Source of the DNA: a virus
DNA: 53,938 nt
Direction: 5' to 3' (one strand)
Virus record (IMG/VR): IMGVR_UViG_3300044491_001751
Location: 1-53,938 of that record
The notes beneath the pieces are model-generated. The model saw only the letters and a list, made by a program, of their open reading frames with translations, was not told the DNA's origin and ran no database searches. Position 1 is the stretch's first letter. Each line of letters opens with the position of its first letter. Shown here in pieces: positions 1 through 7,249 of this stretch. A program made the position numbers and the translations under genes.

Positions 1-1
1 A

Positions 2-733
2 ATATCTACAACAACTGTAGGAAATGAAAGTCTTATAACTAGAGCAAGGAATACCATTGCTCACAAATTTATAAAATCAGACTTTGATGCTCTTCTTTTT
101 ATAGATGCGGACCACGGGTTCAATGCAGATGACATTGTAAAAATGATTGACTCAGGTAAAGAGCTTATCGGTGCACCCTACCCGATGAAGGGGATTAACT
201 GGGAAAACGTACGAGTTGCTGCTCTAGCTGGAAGGCAAAATCTTGAAGCCTATTCTGGATATTTTGCAGTTAATCTAGTGCAAGATGAAAAGCAAAACTT
301 TGACTCAAACGAGCCATACAAAGTAAAAGACGTTGGCACTGGCATGATGTTTATTAAGCGCGAAGTTTTTGAAAAAATTAGGCCGCTCTGCAAAACTTAC
401 AATCACAACTCTGTTGGAGATCTTGGGATTAAGTTTGGTGAAGAGATTACAGAGTTTTTCTACACGGAAATTGACAATAACAAGATTCTTTTGTCAGAAG
501 ACTACGCATTCTGCAGGGCTTGGCAAAAAGTAGGCGGGGAGGTGTGGGCAGCCCCCTGGGTCAGAATAACGCACTCTGGTGACTACAACTTTGCAGGTCA
601 GTTTGCCAATATGCTAGAAATCAATGCCGTCAAACAAGGAATGATTGCAGCCCAAAACAAAGCCAAAGAAGAAGCCGCAGCCGCTGAAGCTGCCGAATCT
701 ACAGAAGCAGAAGAAAAAGAACCTTCTGAGTAG
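2..733 (+). CDS. Glycosyltransferase-like protein, 5' end cut by the window
   Basis: The reading frame is open from base 2, so the start lies outside the window; the first internal ATG is at 143. The visible protein has LLFIDADHGF, a GT-A type strand ending in a D-x-D metal/nucleotide-sugar motif, followed by GAPYPMKG and a later acidic patch (LLSEDYAFCRAW) that resembles the acceptor-side region of GT-A enzymes in phages. The likely role is sugar transfer in the host cytoplasm onto phage DNA, virion protein or glycan; the acceptor cannot be told. The C-terminus is a low-complexity Ala/Glu tail (EEAAAAEAAE). It lies upstream of other sugar and methyl transfer genes (2640-4288), supporting a modification role. 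The fold call is moderately safe, the substrate is unknown. Confidence 0.6.
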   Translation: MSTTTVGNESLITRARNTIAHKFIKSDFDALLFIDADHGFNADDIVKMIDSGKELIGAPYPMKGINWENVRVAALAGRQNLEAYSGYFAVNLVQDEKQNFDSNEPYKVKDVGTGMMFIKREVFEKIRPLCKTYNHNSVGDLGIKFGEEITEFFYTEIDNNKILLSEDYAFCRAWQKVGGEVWAAPWVRITHSGDYNFAGQFANMLEINAVKQGMIAAQNKAKEEAAAAEAAESTEAEEKEPSE

Positions 734-745
734 TGGGAAAATAGT

Positions 746-768
746 ATCTAAGGAAAATCTCCTTAGAT
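746..768 (+). promoter_or_regulatory. Perfect stem-loop in the gap after the truncated gene
   Basis: A 9-bp perfect stem (ATCTAAGGA / TCCTTAGAT) encloses a 5-nt loop. It is followed by GAGGTAAC, the ribosome binding site of the next small gene, and not by a U-tract. It is therefore more likely an mRNA stability or processing element, or a structure next to the ribosome binding site, than a factor-independent terminator. Confidence 0.5.
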
Positions 769-783
769 TGAGGTAACTGAATA

Positions 784-900
784 TTGGCTAATGTAAAAGA
801 CTATGTATGTGCAGTCTGCTCAAAACAATACGTTGTCCCAAGTTTGGCAAGGGATTGTGAAGAGAAACACCAAGTAGTAATTTTACGAAGAGCTGGATAG
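784..900 (+). CDS. Small zinc-finger-like protein (38 aa)
   Basis: An open frame with a TTG start at 784, preceded by GAGGT at 770-774 with 9-nt spacing, and ending with TAG at 898-900. The protein contains C-A-V-C then, 15 residues on, C-x3-H, which would form a single C-C-C-H zinc-binding finger; the C-terminus is basic (ILRRAG). No enzymatic feature fits in this length. Zinc-ribbon micro-proteins of this size are common in actinophages, usually of unknown role. The coding call rests on the ribosome binding site, the clean spacing between neighbours and the zinc motif. Confidence 0.5.
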   Translation: MANVKDYVCAVCSKQYVVPSLARDCEEKHQVVILRRAG

Positions 901-954
901 AATTACACCGTTGTAGTACTATACTTTCAAGTAATAGTTTAAGGAGAGAAAACT

Positions 955-1227
955 ATGGCTTTAGCAGAGCGACTTCGCAATGCCAATGAGAACTACCAAA
1001 AAACCTTTGTCTGCAAACTTATGCAGGTCACCCTTGACCCCAAGCTGTCGGAGAGTGATGTTGAAGCTGTCCTGACTATTATTAATAGCCGTCCTGGTGA
1101 CGAGGCTCATGTGCCGAACATACGACTAGCATTTGCACTCCGTGAAGAGGGCTATGACGTAAGCCCAAGCGCAGTTGACAGGCACCGCCGCCAGATGTGC
1201 TCTTGCTACAGGTTAGTAAAGGGGTAG
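955..1227 (+). CDS. Helix-turn-helix DNA-binding protein (90 aa)
   Basis: Starts at ATG 955 behind a clear AAGGAGAG site. The second half (VPNIRLAFALREEGYDVSPS followed by AVDRHRRQM) has the helix-turn-recognition-helix layout of small phage DNA-binding proteins. The N-terminal part is helical with no recognised motif. It ends in TAG at 1225-1227, two bases before the ATG of the metallophosphoesterase, so the two are translationally linked. It may be a regulator or a DNA-targeting partner of the next gene product; the sequence does not say which. Confidence 0.55.
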   Translation: MALAERLRNANENYQKTFVCKLMQVTLDPKLSESDVEAVLTIINSRPGDEAHVPNIRLAFALREEGYDVSPSAVDRHRRQMCSCYRLVKG

Positions 1228-1229
1228 TA

Positions 1230-2435
1230 ATGAGCCTCTCTGACAAGCTAGAAAAATTGCGTCTGCCTGGTCCAAGCGGCTCAGACAAACGACCGATGAA
1301 GCAGCCAGAAGAGTGGCGTGCTCGGATGGACATCGACACGGCTAAAGGTGGCTATGTTGTTGGTATCCCTAGGAGCGAAGGCGAAGAAGTAGACGCCGAT
1401 ACGGTTCTCTCAGAATTTGGCCTGAACCCGAACGAGTGGACAGTGACGTCCATGCGTAGGGGTAAATGGCAGAGGTATGACGGCGACTGGCTTGAGTCAG
1501 TAAGAGTCAATGTTGTCCCAGCTCTGGCTTCCGTGTCTGACTTAGTAGACATAGAGCAGCTAGTAGACCACATTAAGAAATGGCGTCCTGGCAAGGGGAC
1601 TAAGAAGTCCACTGGCGAGGGCGCTTTTTTAGTTGCTCCTAGCGACCAGCAAATTGGTAAGAAGGCAAACGGTCAGGGCACAGGTCAATCAATAGACCGA
1701 ATCCTGGGACTTACAGAGAAAGCTGTACACCGTTTTCAGCAAAACCTGAAAGCTGGAATCAATCCAGGAACTATTTGCATGGCACTTTTGGGAGACCACG
1801 TAGAGGGTACAACTAGCCAGAATGGACGACTACAGGGTCAGGCAGCATCAGACCTAGGTATCACGGAGCAGACGCGTGTGGCACGTAGGTTACTACTAGC
1901 TCAGGTAAAAGCTTTTGCTCCTCTGGTAGACAAGTTGATTGTGCCAGTCATCAACGGAAACCATGACGAAGCAACTCGTCAGGTTGTCACAGATCCAGCA
2001 GACGGATGGAACGTCGAGATTGCATCTGCTGTACAAGACATCTGTGCAGAGAATCCAGAGCTATCTCACGTGGAGTTCCGCTACCCAAGCTCTGGACACC
2101 AGACACTTACTGTAGACGTTGAGGGCACCATGCTCGGAATGTTCCACGGGCATCAGGCAAACCAAAACAACACACTAAGGTTCCTATCTCAGCACGCCGC
2201 TGGACAGACCGCCCTGGGTCAAGCAGACATGTGGATTTCTGGGCATTTCCACAACTTTAAGAGCATGGACATCGGAGAGCGTCTCTGGGTCCAAGCTCCG
2301 ACCACAGACCCAGGGAGCGAATGGTTCAGAGACCGTGCGGGCGTTGAATCAAAGCCAGGCCTCCTAACGATGATGATTGGCGGCAGTTACGAACCTCGTG
2401 AGCACATTAGCGTATTGGCGGTAGACAGTGAGTAA
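1230..2435 (+). CDS. Calcineurin-like metallophosphoesterase (SbcD/Mre11-like)
   Basis: The protein carries the metallophosphoesterase signature in order: D139-x-Q141 (motif I variant, with Q where H is usual), GDHVE at 188-192, GNHDE around 243-247, FHGH around 305-308 and SGHFH at 337-341. These residues bind two metals and hydrolyse phosphodiester or phosphomonoester bonds. In phages such proteins are usually annotated as SbcD-like nucleases, but no SbcC partner is in the window. The first 120 residues are an unassigned N-terminal domain. ATG 1230 is preferred over the in-frame ATG at 1197 because AAAGGGG lies just upstream and it directly follows the previous stop. Confidence 0.75.
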   Translation: MSLSDKLEKLRLPGPSGSDKRPMKQPEEWRARMDIDTAKGGYVVGIPRSEGEEVDADTVLSEFGLNPNEWTVTSMRRGKWQRYDGDWLESVRVNVVPALASVSDLVDIEQLVDHIKKWRPGKGTKKSTGEGAFLVAPSDQQIGKKANGQGTGQSIDRILGLTEKAVHRFQQNLKAGINPGTICMALLGDHVEGTTSQNGRLQGQAASDLGITEQTRVARRLLLAQVKAFAPLVDKLIVPVINGNHDEATRQVVTDPADGWNVEIASAVQDICAENPELSHVEFRYPSSGHQTLTVDVEGTMLGMFHGHQANQNNTLRFLSQHAAGQTALGQADMWISGHFHNFKSMDIGERLWVQAPTTDPGSEWFRDRAGVESKPGLLTMMIGGSYEPREHISVLAVDSE

Positions 2436-2640
2436 AGAGACAACCAAAAAGAGCCTGGCAAAGACTCTCAGCTGGGAAGCAGTACATCTAATTGGTATTG
2501 CGGGAGTAATTTACTTGTTTACAGGAGAGTGGGAGTACGCCACGTGGGGAGCTATTGTTTACATTTTCTGGGAAGCGCTTGCCTATTTCATCCATGAAAG
2601 AGTCTGGGCTAAATTTGGATGGTTTAGCGGAGGAAAGTAA
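2428..2640 (+). CDS. DUF2061 small membrane protein
   Basis: A 70-aa protein with a GTG start at 2428 overlapping the end of the metallophosphoesterase gene. The N-terminal KKSLAKTLSWEAVH and the C-terminal IHERVWAKFGW match the DUF2061 pattern, with two hydrophobic helices between (about residues 18-32 and 38-54). It should sit in the cytoplasmic membrane. The biochemical role of the family is unknown; phages often carry a copy near sugar or methyl transfer genes. It overlaps the methyltransferase start by one base (TAATG). Confidence 0.75.
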   Translation: MSKETTKKSLAKTLSWEAVHLIGIAGVIYLFTGEWEYATWGAIVYIFWEALAYFIHERVWAKFGWFSGGK

Positions 2641-3230
2641 TGACAGAAAATTTCCCTAATTTTTTTAAAGCAGTAGGTGCAGACGCTTTTTTTGCTAGAA
2701 ACTTAGCGTCCTATGCAGGCCAACCAATCCAATGTTTGCAGATAGGGGCGTATACGGGCGATGCAACGGATTGGCTCTTTAATAATATCCTTACGCATCC
2801 TGACGCTACTCTGACAGACGTAGATCCTTGGACTGGTTCAGACGAGCCAGTTCACCACCAGCTTGACTGGGGATCAGTAGAAGAAAAATATCTAGAAAGA
2901 CATCAAGATAAAATTGACTCAGGGAAACTAAAAATATTTAAAGGAACGAGCGACGAGTTCTTTGACTCAAAAGAAGGAAAAACAGGATTTCACTTTATTT
3001 ATATTGACGGAAACCACGAAGCAGCTCAAGTTTTAAAAGATGGCCTAAATGCAATCTACAGGACTGGAGTTGGAAGTATTGTGGCTTTTGATGATTATAG
3101 GTGGACTTCAGGAAAAGGCCTGTGGGCAGACCCAAAGCCAGCTATCGAAGCTATATGGTTTTGTCACAGCAACAAGTTTGAGCTTATAGATAAGGGAGAG
3201 CAAATTTGGCTAAAAAGGACCAGTCTTTAA
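2640..3230 (+). CDS. Class I SAM-dependent methyltransferase
   Basis: The Rossmann-type methyltransferase pattern is visible: CLQIGAYTGDAT (SAM-binding loop, motif I), TDVDPWTG (acidic end of strand 2), and FIYIDGNHEAAQV with a later GSIVAFDDY, as in the Methyltransf_24 group, which often acts on sugars or small molecules. The acceptor is unknown. It is translationally coupled to DUF2061 upstream and overlaps the TTG start of the glycosyltransferase downstream by 25 bases, so methylation and glycosylation probably belong to one modification pathway. Confidence 0.7.
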   Translation: MTENFPNFFKAVGADAFFARNLASYAGQPIQCLQIGAYTGDATDWLFNNILTHPDATLTDVDPWTGSDEPVHHQLDWGSVEEKYLERHQDKIDSGKLKIFKGTSDEFFDSKEGKTGFHFIYIDGNHEAAQVLKDGLNAIYRTGVGSIVAFDDYRWTSGKGLWADPKPAIEAIWFCHSNKFELIDKGEQIWLKRTSL

Positions 3231-4288
3231 AAGTTGCCGTCTACTGCATTGCTCTTAACGAGGAGCAGTTTGTCGAAAAATGGTACGAAAGTGCAAAAGA
3301 GGCAGACTACCTCTTAATTGCAGATACAGGTAGTACGGATGGTACCCGTGAAACTGCAATAAAGCTTGGAATCAACGTAATAGACGTAAAAGTGCGTCCT
3401 TGGCGTTTTGACGATGCCCGCAATGCATCACTCGTAGCCATCCCAGAAGACATTGACTACTGTATTGCCCTAGACATGGATGAAATCCTACTCCCTGGGT
3501 GGAAGCAAGAATTAGTAAACGCCCATAAGAATGGCTGGACACGTCCTAGGTATCAATACACATGGAATTGGCTAGACGAGGCGGAAACTGTACCAAGTCT
3601 TCAATATGGTGGAGATAAAATTCACACGCGTAAGGGGTACAGGTGGACACACCCTGTCCACGAGGTCCTAAGAGCCTATGGAGAGACAAAAGAGACTCAG
3701 GGATGGGTTGGGCTGGAGATCCACCACCACCCAGACAATACAAAGTCTCGTGGACAGTATTTTCCGCTGCTAAAGATGGCTGTAGACGAGCAGCCAGACG
3801 ACGACAGAAACGCTTATTATTACGCTAGAGAGCTTTTCTTTCACGGTCTATATGATCAGGCCATTGTCGAGTTTAAACGCCACCTGAGCCTCCCTAGAGC
3901 CACCTGGGCCCCAGAGAGAGCTGCCTCTATGAGGTATCTAGCAAAGATGATACCCGCTGAGCGAGAAAAATGGCTACTAGACGCAATTGCCCAAGCTCCA
4001 GGGCGTAGAGAGGCTTTAGTCGAATTGGCTCAGCACTACTATGAAGAGCAGAACTGGGCTAGATGCTTAGAATATGCCAAAAAGGCTCTAGACATCAAAG
4101 AAAAGCCACTTGACTTCCTTTGCGAAGCTTTTGCTTGGGGTTGCCTCCCGTGGGATTACGCAGCAATTTCGTCATATTATGTCGGAGACAGGAAAAACGC
4201 CCTTATTTACGGAACTAAGGCTTTGGAGCTAGAACCGCAAAATGAGCGGTTGCGAGAAAATATGGCGTATTACGCCAAAAATGATTAG
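3206..4288 (+). CDS. Family 2 glycosyltransferase with C-terminal TPR-like region
   Basis: The N-terminal GT-A domain shows VAVYCIALNEEQFV, LIADTGSTDGT (nucleotide-binding) and ALDMDEILLPGW (D-x-D metal site), then HPVHEVLR, typical of GT2 enzymes. The C-terminal half is made of helical repeats (YYYARELFFHGLYDQAIVEF; ALVELAQHYYEEQNWARCL; ALIYGTKALELEPQNERLRE) that read as tetratricopeptide repeats and may bind the acceptor. The TTG start at 3206 is supported by GGGAGAG at 3194-3200. The stop at 4286-4288 overlaps the convergent stop of the whiB-like gene, so this is where the two transcription directions meet; no terminator is visible there. Confidence 0.8.
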   Translation: MAKKDQSLKVAVYCIALNEEQFVEKWYESAKEADYLLIADTGSTDGTRETAIKLGINVIDVKVRPWRFDDARNASLVAIPEDIDYCIALDMDEILLPGWKQELVNAHKNGWTRPRYQYTWNWLDEAETVPSLQYGGDKIHTRKGYRWTHPVHEVLRAYGETKETQGWVGLEIHHHPDNTKSRGQYFPLLKMAVDEQPDDDRNAYYYARELFFHGLYDQAIVEFKRHLSLPRATWAPERAASMRYLAKMIPAEREKWLLDAIAQAPGRREALVELAQHYYEEQNWARCLEYAKKALDIKEKPLDFLCEAFAWGCLPWDYAAISSYYVGDRKNALIYGTKALELEPQNERLRENMAYYAKND

Positions 4289-4737
4289 TTTTTGCTTTTT
4301 TGCGCGTGGTAAGCGTCTACAGCATTTGCACTAGTTCTACTCTGCCAAGTAAAGTGACAATCGTCACACCTAACTATGCGCATAGTAGCCCATCGGCCCC
4401 CGTCTGGACGATCGACAGTCGCTGTCTTTAGTTTGTCAGTTTTTGCTCGGCAATAGGGGCATAAAGGAAAACGCTTGTATCGCATTTCTTGCCCTTCCCA
4501 GTTGACAGATAGGGTATTTCTAATTTCTTGATAGTCCAATCCACCCCAAATGCCCCACAGCTGCTTGTTGTCTAGTGCCCATTGCGCACAATCTTTACGT
4601 ACAGGGCAGACACTGCAAAGTTTTTTTGCTTCGTATTGTTGAGCAGGCTTGTTTGCAAAAAAGTTGTCCATCTTGTCGGCGTGCTCTGGCTTGCCGCACT
4701 CTGCATCTTCGTGCCAGTCGGGACTATTAAGAAACAA
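4285..4737 (-). CDS. whiB: WhiB-family iron-sulfur regulator with C-terminal zinc ribbon
   Basis: The four WhiB cysteines are present: one near the N-terminus (EDAECGKP) and C-SVC-PVRKD-C downstream, followed by the WGIWGG turn that binds the housekeeping sigma factor in this family. These cysteines hold a [4Fe-4S] cluster sensitive to oxygen or nitric oxide. Unusually, a C-terminal extension has CPYC and, about 35 residues later, CDDC, a likely zinc ribbon. TTG at 4737 is chosen because GGAGG lies six bases upstream; the longer ATG at 4761 lacks a good site and overlaps the upstream gene more. WhiB proteins are confined to Actinobacteria and their phages, which sets the host group. In phages they are thought to reprogram host transcription. 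Confidence 0.85.
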   Translation of the reverse strand: MFLNSPDWHEDAECGKPEHADKMDNFFANKPAQQYEAKKLCSVCPVRKDCAQWALDNKQLWGIWGGLDYQEIRNTLSVNWEGQEMRYKRFPLCPYCRAKTDKLKTATVDRPDGGRWATMRIVRCDDCHFTWQSRTSANAVDAYHAQKSKN

Positions 4738-5065
4738 ATGGAACCTCCACAAAAGTGGCATCCCAGTCGTAGAGCTCGTTGTCTAAGTCGCAGTAAACAG
4801 GAAATCTTTCATCGTCGTCTTCAAAGTAATATCCACCTTTGCTGGTCCAACCTAAGTCAATAAGCCGAAAGGCCTCGCCAAGCGAGTCTGCCACGCCTTC
4901 GAGGCGGAGCTGCTTAGCGAGGGCCTTCTTGGCAATCTGATCTTGATCAAGATAGACATGCTCTGTGAGGTAGAAAACTACGGAATCGGAGTGTATTTTT
5001 CTGGGAAAATCGTCGCCTTCCCATACAAGCCAGATTGGCTCTGCGATTGTCTTCTTACGTCTCAC
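4727..5065 (-). CDS. Conserved-looking phage protein of unknown function (112 aa)
   Basis: No family recognised. The protein is acidic in its C-terminal half (FEDDDERFPVYCDLDNELYD) and has a basic N-terminus (MRRKKT). The start is GTG at 5065, directly at the edge of the palindrome at 5065-5081. The last codons contain the GGAGG ribosome binding site of the whiB-like gene, so the pair is probably co-expressed. Confidence 0.6.
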   Translation of the reverse strand: MRRKKTIAEPIWLVWEGDDFPRKIHSDSVVFYLTEHVYLDQDQIAKKALAKQLRLEGVADSLGEAFRLIDLGWTSKGGYYFEDDDERFPVYCDLDNELYDWDATFVEVPFVS

Positions 5066-5081
5066 ATATAAAACTTATATG
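5065..5081 (-). promoter_or_regulatory. AT-rich palindrome touching the GTG start
   Basis: CATATAA / TTATATG is a perfect 7-bp inverted repeat with a 3-nt centre that ends exactly on the first base of the GTG start of the gene upstream of whiB. It could be an operator half-site pair or a hairpin hiding the start. No clear ribosome binding site precedes the GTG, so a leaderless transcript is possible, but no strong -35 box is visible. Confidence 0.4.
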
Positions 5082-5114
5082 CGACTTAAGATAACCTTAC
5101 CGTAAATTACAAAA

Positions 5115-5606
5115 TCAGTTTACTGGCCATACATAATCGTATGTGTCTGGCCTAGCACCAGTGTCTTCTGGCCAATTAAATTGCGAATACCACTCGTAGT
5201 CTTTGTTAAGAAGTGCCATACGGTGGCTAGACGCTATCTGACCAAAAAGCTCTTTATCTTTCATCCATGCAGGTAGGCGGTGGCTGTCTTTAGTGATCCG
5301 ACCAAGCTTAAGTGCTTGCAAGTATGTAAGGATGGTTTTTTGGCCAATAGTGGACTTATAGCCTCGCTTCTCCCACTCAAGTACCATCTTTAGTATGTAG
5401 AGAGTAAGAGCGCCTTCGTGGCCACGCCACATCTTAACGGCGGGGTGATTACGCCAGCCTTTAGCTGTGCGGTGGTTGCCCTGTGGGTCCAGTTCCACAA
5501 GGTTCATTAGGATTTGCCAGCCCTCTAGGGCTTGCTTGTTTAGTCGTGCTCGGTCTAGGACCTGCGCAGTATCCGCCGAGCCAAGTAGCGGTACAAATGT
5601 TTGCAT
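5115..5606 (-). CDS. Pyrimidine-dimer DNA glycosylase family protein (Pyr_excise-like)
   Basis: The N-terminus MQTFVPL, then VLDRARLNKQALEGWQIL, followed by GWRNHPAVKMWRGHEGALTLY and a WEKRGYKS segment, matches the actinobacterial branch of the T4 endonuclease V-like family (PF03013). Members of the classical family excise UV pyrimidine dimers; for the actinobacterial branch activity is mostly untested. Length (163 aa) is normal. A sunlit-water phage would benefit from UV repair, which is inference. It lies close to the SGNH gene, with two bases between them. Confidence 0.65.
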   Translation of the reverse strand: MQTFVPLLGSADTAQVLDRARLNKQALEGWQILMNLVELDPQGNHRTAKGWRNHPAVKMWRGHEGALTLYILKMVLEWEKRGYKSTIGQKTILTYLQALKLGRITKDSHRLPAWMKDKELFGQIASSHRMALLNKDYEWYSQFNWPEDTGARPDTYDYVWPVN

Positions 5607-5608
5607 GG

Positions 5609-6574
5609 CTATAAGGTAGCAGTATATCCGCGCTGTGTCAACTCTTCCATAAAATTTTCAGCAACATGAGCATGGGCGTGTACTCCCATATGAGAGTTGT
5701 CTCTCCCTATGTAAAAATTAGGGTGATTACTTAGATCTTTGTGGCAATCTTGGGGGATAGAGTTGGCTCCCTGGTAGTCACTCTGATCTATCATTTCATA
5801 GTCAATTTTTATATAATTTTTAAATGGTAACTCTAAATTTAAAGTTTTTGCAGCTTCATTTGAAGCTTCAATAATAGAAGTAGTTTCAATACTCCAAGAA
5901 CTGTATATAAAATTAGTGCCAGTAAGTTTGCACAAAGCTTCAGTATTAATTATTGCTTGTAAATTTAAATAGGTAACATACGGTCTAGCTAAAACTTTTT
6001 GTATAACATGAGGACGTTTTGATATTTTCTGTTCGTTTTCATAAATCCCCACATTTACAGCATTAAAAACCTCGAATTCTGAAGGCCGAGAGCCGTGATC
6101 TTCTTTAGAGTCCACTAAATAGCCTGGGTCTTCTATAAAGGGAAGTCTGCAATCTATACGAGGATAAAGGACAAAAAAGTTTTTAGGAGCACCATAGTTT
6201 TTAATTTGATAGAAATAGTCATCTAAAATACTTATTGCACTAGCCCCTCCCATCCCTAAGTTTACGCATTTAGTTCCCAAGCTTTTAGAGACAATTGTTC
6301 CCCACAGAAAATCATTAGCTAATGACAAGTCTTCGTCTATAAACTGTCCGTAAGTTTCAGAACACCCAGAAAAAATAGTTTCATAATACATATCTGGGTC
6401 CTGAGGCTGAACCAGTCGAGACCCCGTGTGTCGTCTTTTTTGGCCTAATACATCTAGAAAAAAATTATTGTCAGCTTCAACGTAGACTCTGTGCAAACCA
6501 AACCGAGAATAGTTAGAAAGTTTTTCTCGTAAAAGCGCAGAAAAAATGCCTTTAAAATCCGAATGGTTTAGCAA
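5609..6574 (-). CDS. SGNH/GDSL-hydrolase-like protein
   Basis: The pattern of SGNH esterases is visible in order: FSGCSETYGQ (block I, with the nucleophile Ser in a G-x-S-like turn), NLGMGGASA (block II Gly), and DNSHMGVHAHAHVAENF near the C-terminus (catalytic Asp/His block V). Such enzymes remove or transfer acyl groups on glycans and are found in phages beside glycosyltransferases. The start used is TTG at 6574, overlapping the upstream gene by 23 bases; a slightly shorter start is possible. Base composition is more AT-rich than in the structural genes. Confidence 0.6.
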   Translation of the reverse strand: MLNHSDFKGIFSALLREKLSNYSRFGLHRVYVEADNNFFLDVLGQKRRHTGSRLVQPQDPDMYYETIFSGCSETYGQFIDEDLSLANDFLWGTIVSKSLGTKCVNLGMGGASAISILDDYFYQIKNYGAPKNFFVLYPRIDCRLPFIEDPGYLVDSKEDHGSRPSEFEVFNAVNVGIYENEQKISKRPHVIQKVLARPYVTYLNLQAIINTEALCKLTGTNFIYSSWSIETTSIIEASNEAAKTLNLELPFKNYIKIDYEMIDQSDYQGANSIPQDCHKDLSNHPNFYIGRDNSHMGVHAHAHVAENFMEELTQRGYTATL

Positions 6575-6815
6575 TGCTCTGCTTTACTGACGCAAACGCC
6601 GTAACTACAAAACTGTTATTGTCCATGTTCTGAGCAATATCTCCATAAGTCTTTGCCTCTGGATATGAGATTTTTAGCTCGAGCTGTACGCTATCTTCTA
6701 CAGAGTCTTCAGGAATATTTAAAAATTTTCCGATGCGCTTTATAGCTTCTTCTTTAGCTTCCGTAATGTCGTCGGCCGCGAGTTTTAGCTCAAAAGATGT
6801 TCTAACCACGCTCAC
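6552..6815 (-). CDS. Hypothetical protein (87 aa)
   Basis: No family recognised. A mixed alpha/beta small protein beginning MSVVRTSFELKLAADDITEAKEEAIKR-like, with no cysteine cluster, signal peptide or membrane segment. The ATG at 6815 overlaps the previous stop (TAATG-type junction), so it is translated in one operon with its neighbours. Confidence 0.55.
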   Translation of the reverse strand: MSVVRTSFELKLAADDITEAKEEAIKRIGKFLNIPEDSVEDSVQLELKISYPEAKTYGDIAQNMDNNSFVVTAFASVKQSIAKPFGF

Positions 6816-7249
6816 TATGCTTTCCTAATACGCTTTTCTAGCTTGTAGGGGGAGTAGTGGACGCCCTTAAGTTCTGGGGACTTTCCGTCGGTGTCGTTGA
6901 AAATGACGTCACCATAGCGGACTGCAACCACTGTGCCGCGGCGACTGTTGTGCATGGGTCCAAGCTCGTCACGGAAAGCATCTGCTTTAACACGGACGAT
7001 GTCTCCAACGACAATTTGTCCTGGCTGGAGTGGTGTCCAAATGTAGTCATCTTCATTTTCTTCCTCCTTAATGGCGTGCCCCATGGCTAGCTGGGGGAAC
7101 ACAGTAAGGACTTCTTCTGTCATATTTTCACTTAGGCTGGGAACACTCTCCCATGCTTCTAGCAATTTAATTATTGCTTTACCAGAGCCAACCTTGACCT
7201 TGGCGGCCTGTAGCTGCTCTTTAACCCACTCGTAGTTTACTTCTGGCAT
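6815..7249 (-). CDS. Hypothetical protein with SH3/KOW-like C-terminal domain
   Basis: The N-terminal half is helical (NYEWVKEQLQAAKVKVGSGK). The C-terminal half reads as a small beta barrel: PGQIVVGDIVRVKAD, then RRGTVVAVRYGDVIFNDTDG and HYSPYKLEK, as in SH3- or KOW-like domains that bind nucleic acid or protein. Function is unknown. It is tightly coupled to both neighbours. Confidence 0.55.
   Translation of the reverse strand: MPEVNYEWVKEQLQAAKVKVGSGKAIIKLLEAWESVPSLSENMTEEVLTVFPQLAMGHAIKEEENEDDYIWTPLQPGQIVVGDIVRVKADAFRDELGPMHNSRRGTVVAVRYGDVIFNDTDGKSPELKGVHYSPYKLEKRIRKA

Noticed and set aside
900-954. Promoter before the HTH gene (TTGTAG ... TATACT / TAATAG)
   Set aside because: Box spacings (3 or 15 bases) do not fit a normal promoter; a ribosome binding site is clear but the promoter is not.
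4260-4320. Bidirectional terminator at the convergent stops
   Set aside because: No stem-loop of useful strength is visible; only T-rich sequence after the rightward stop.
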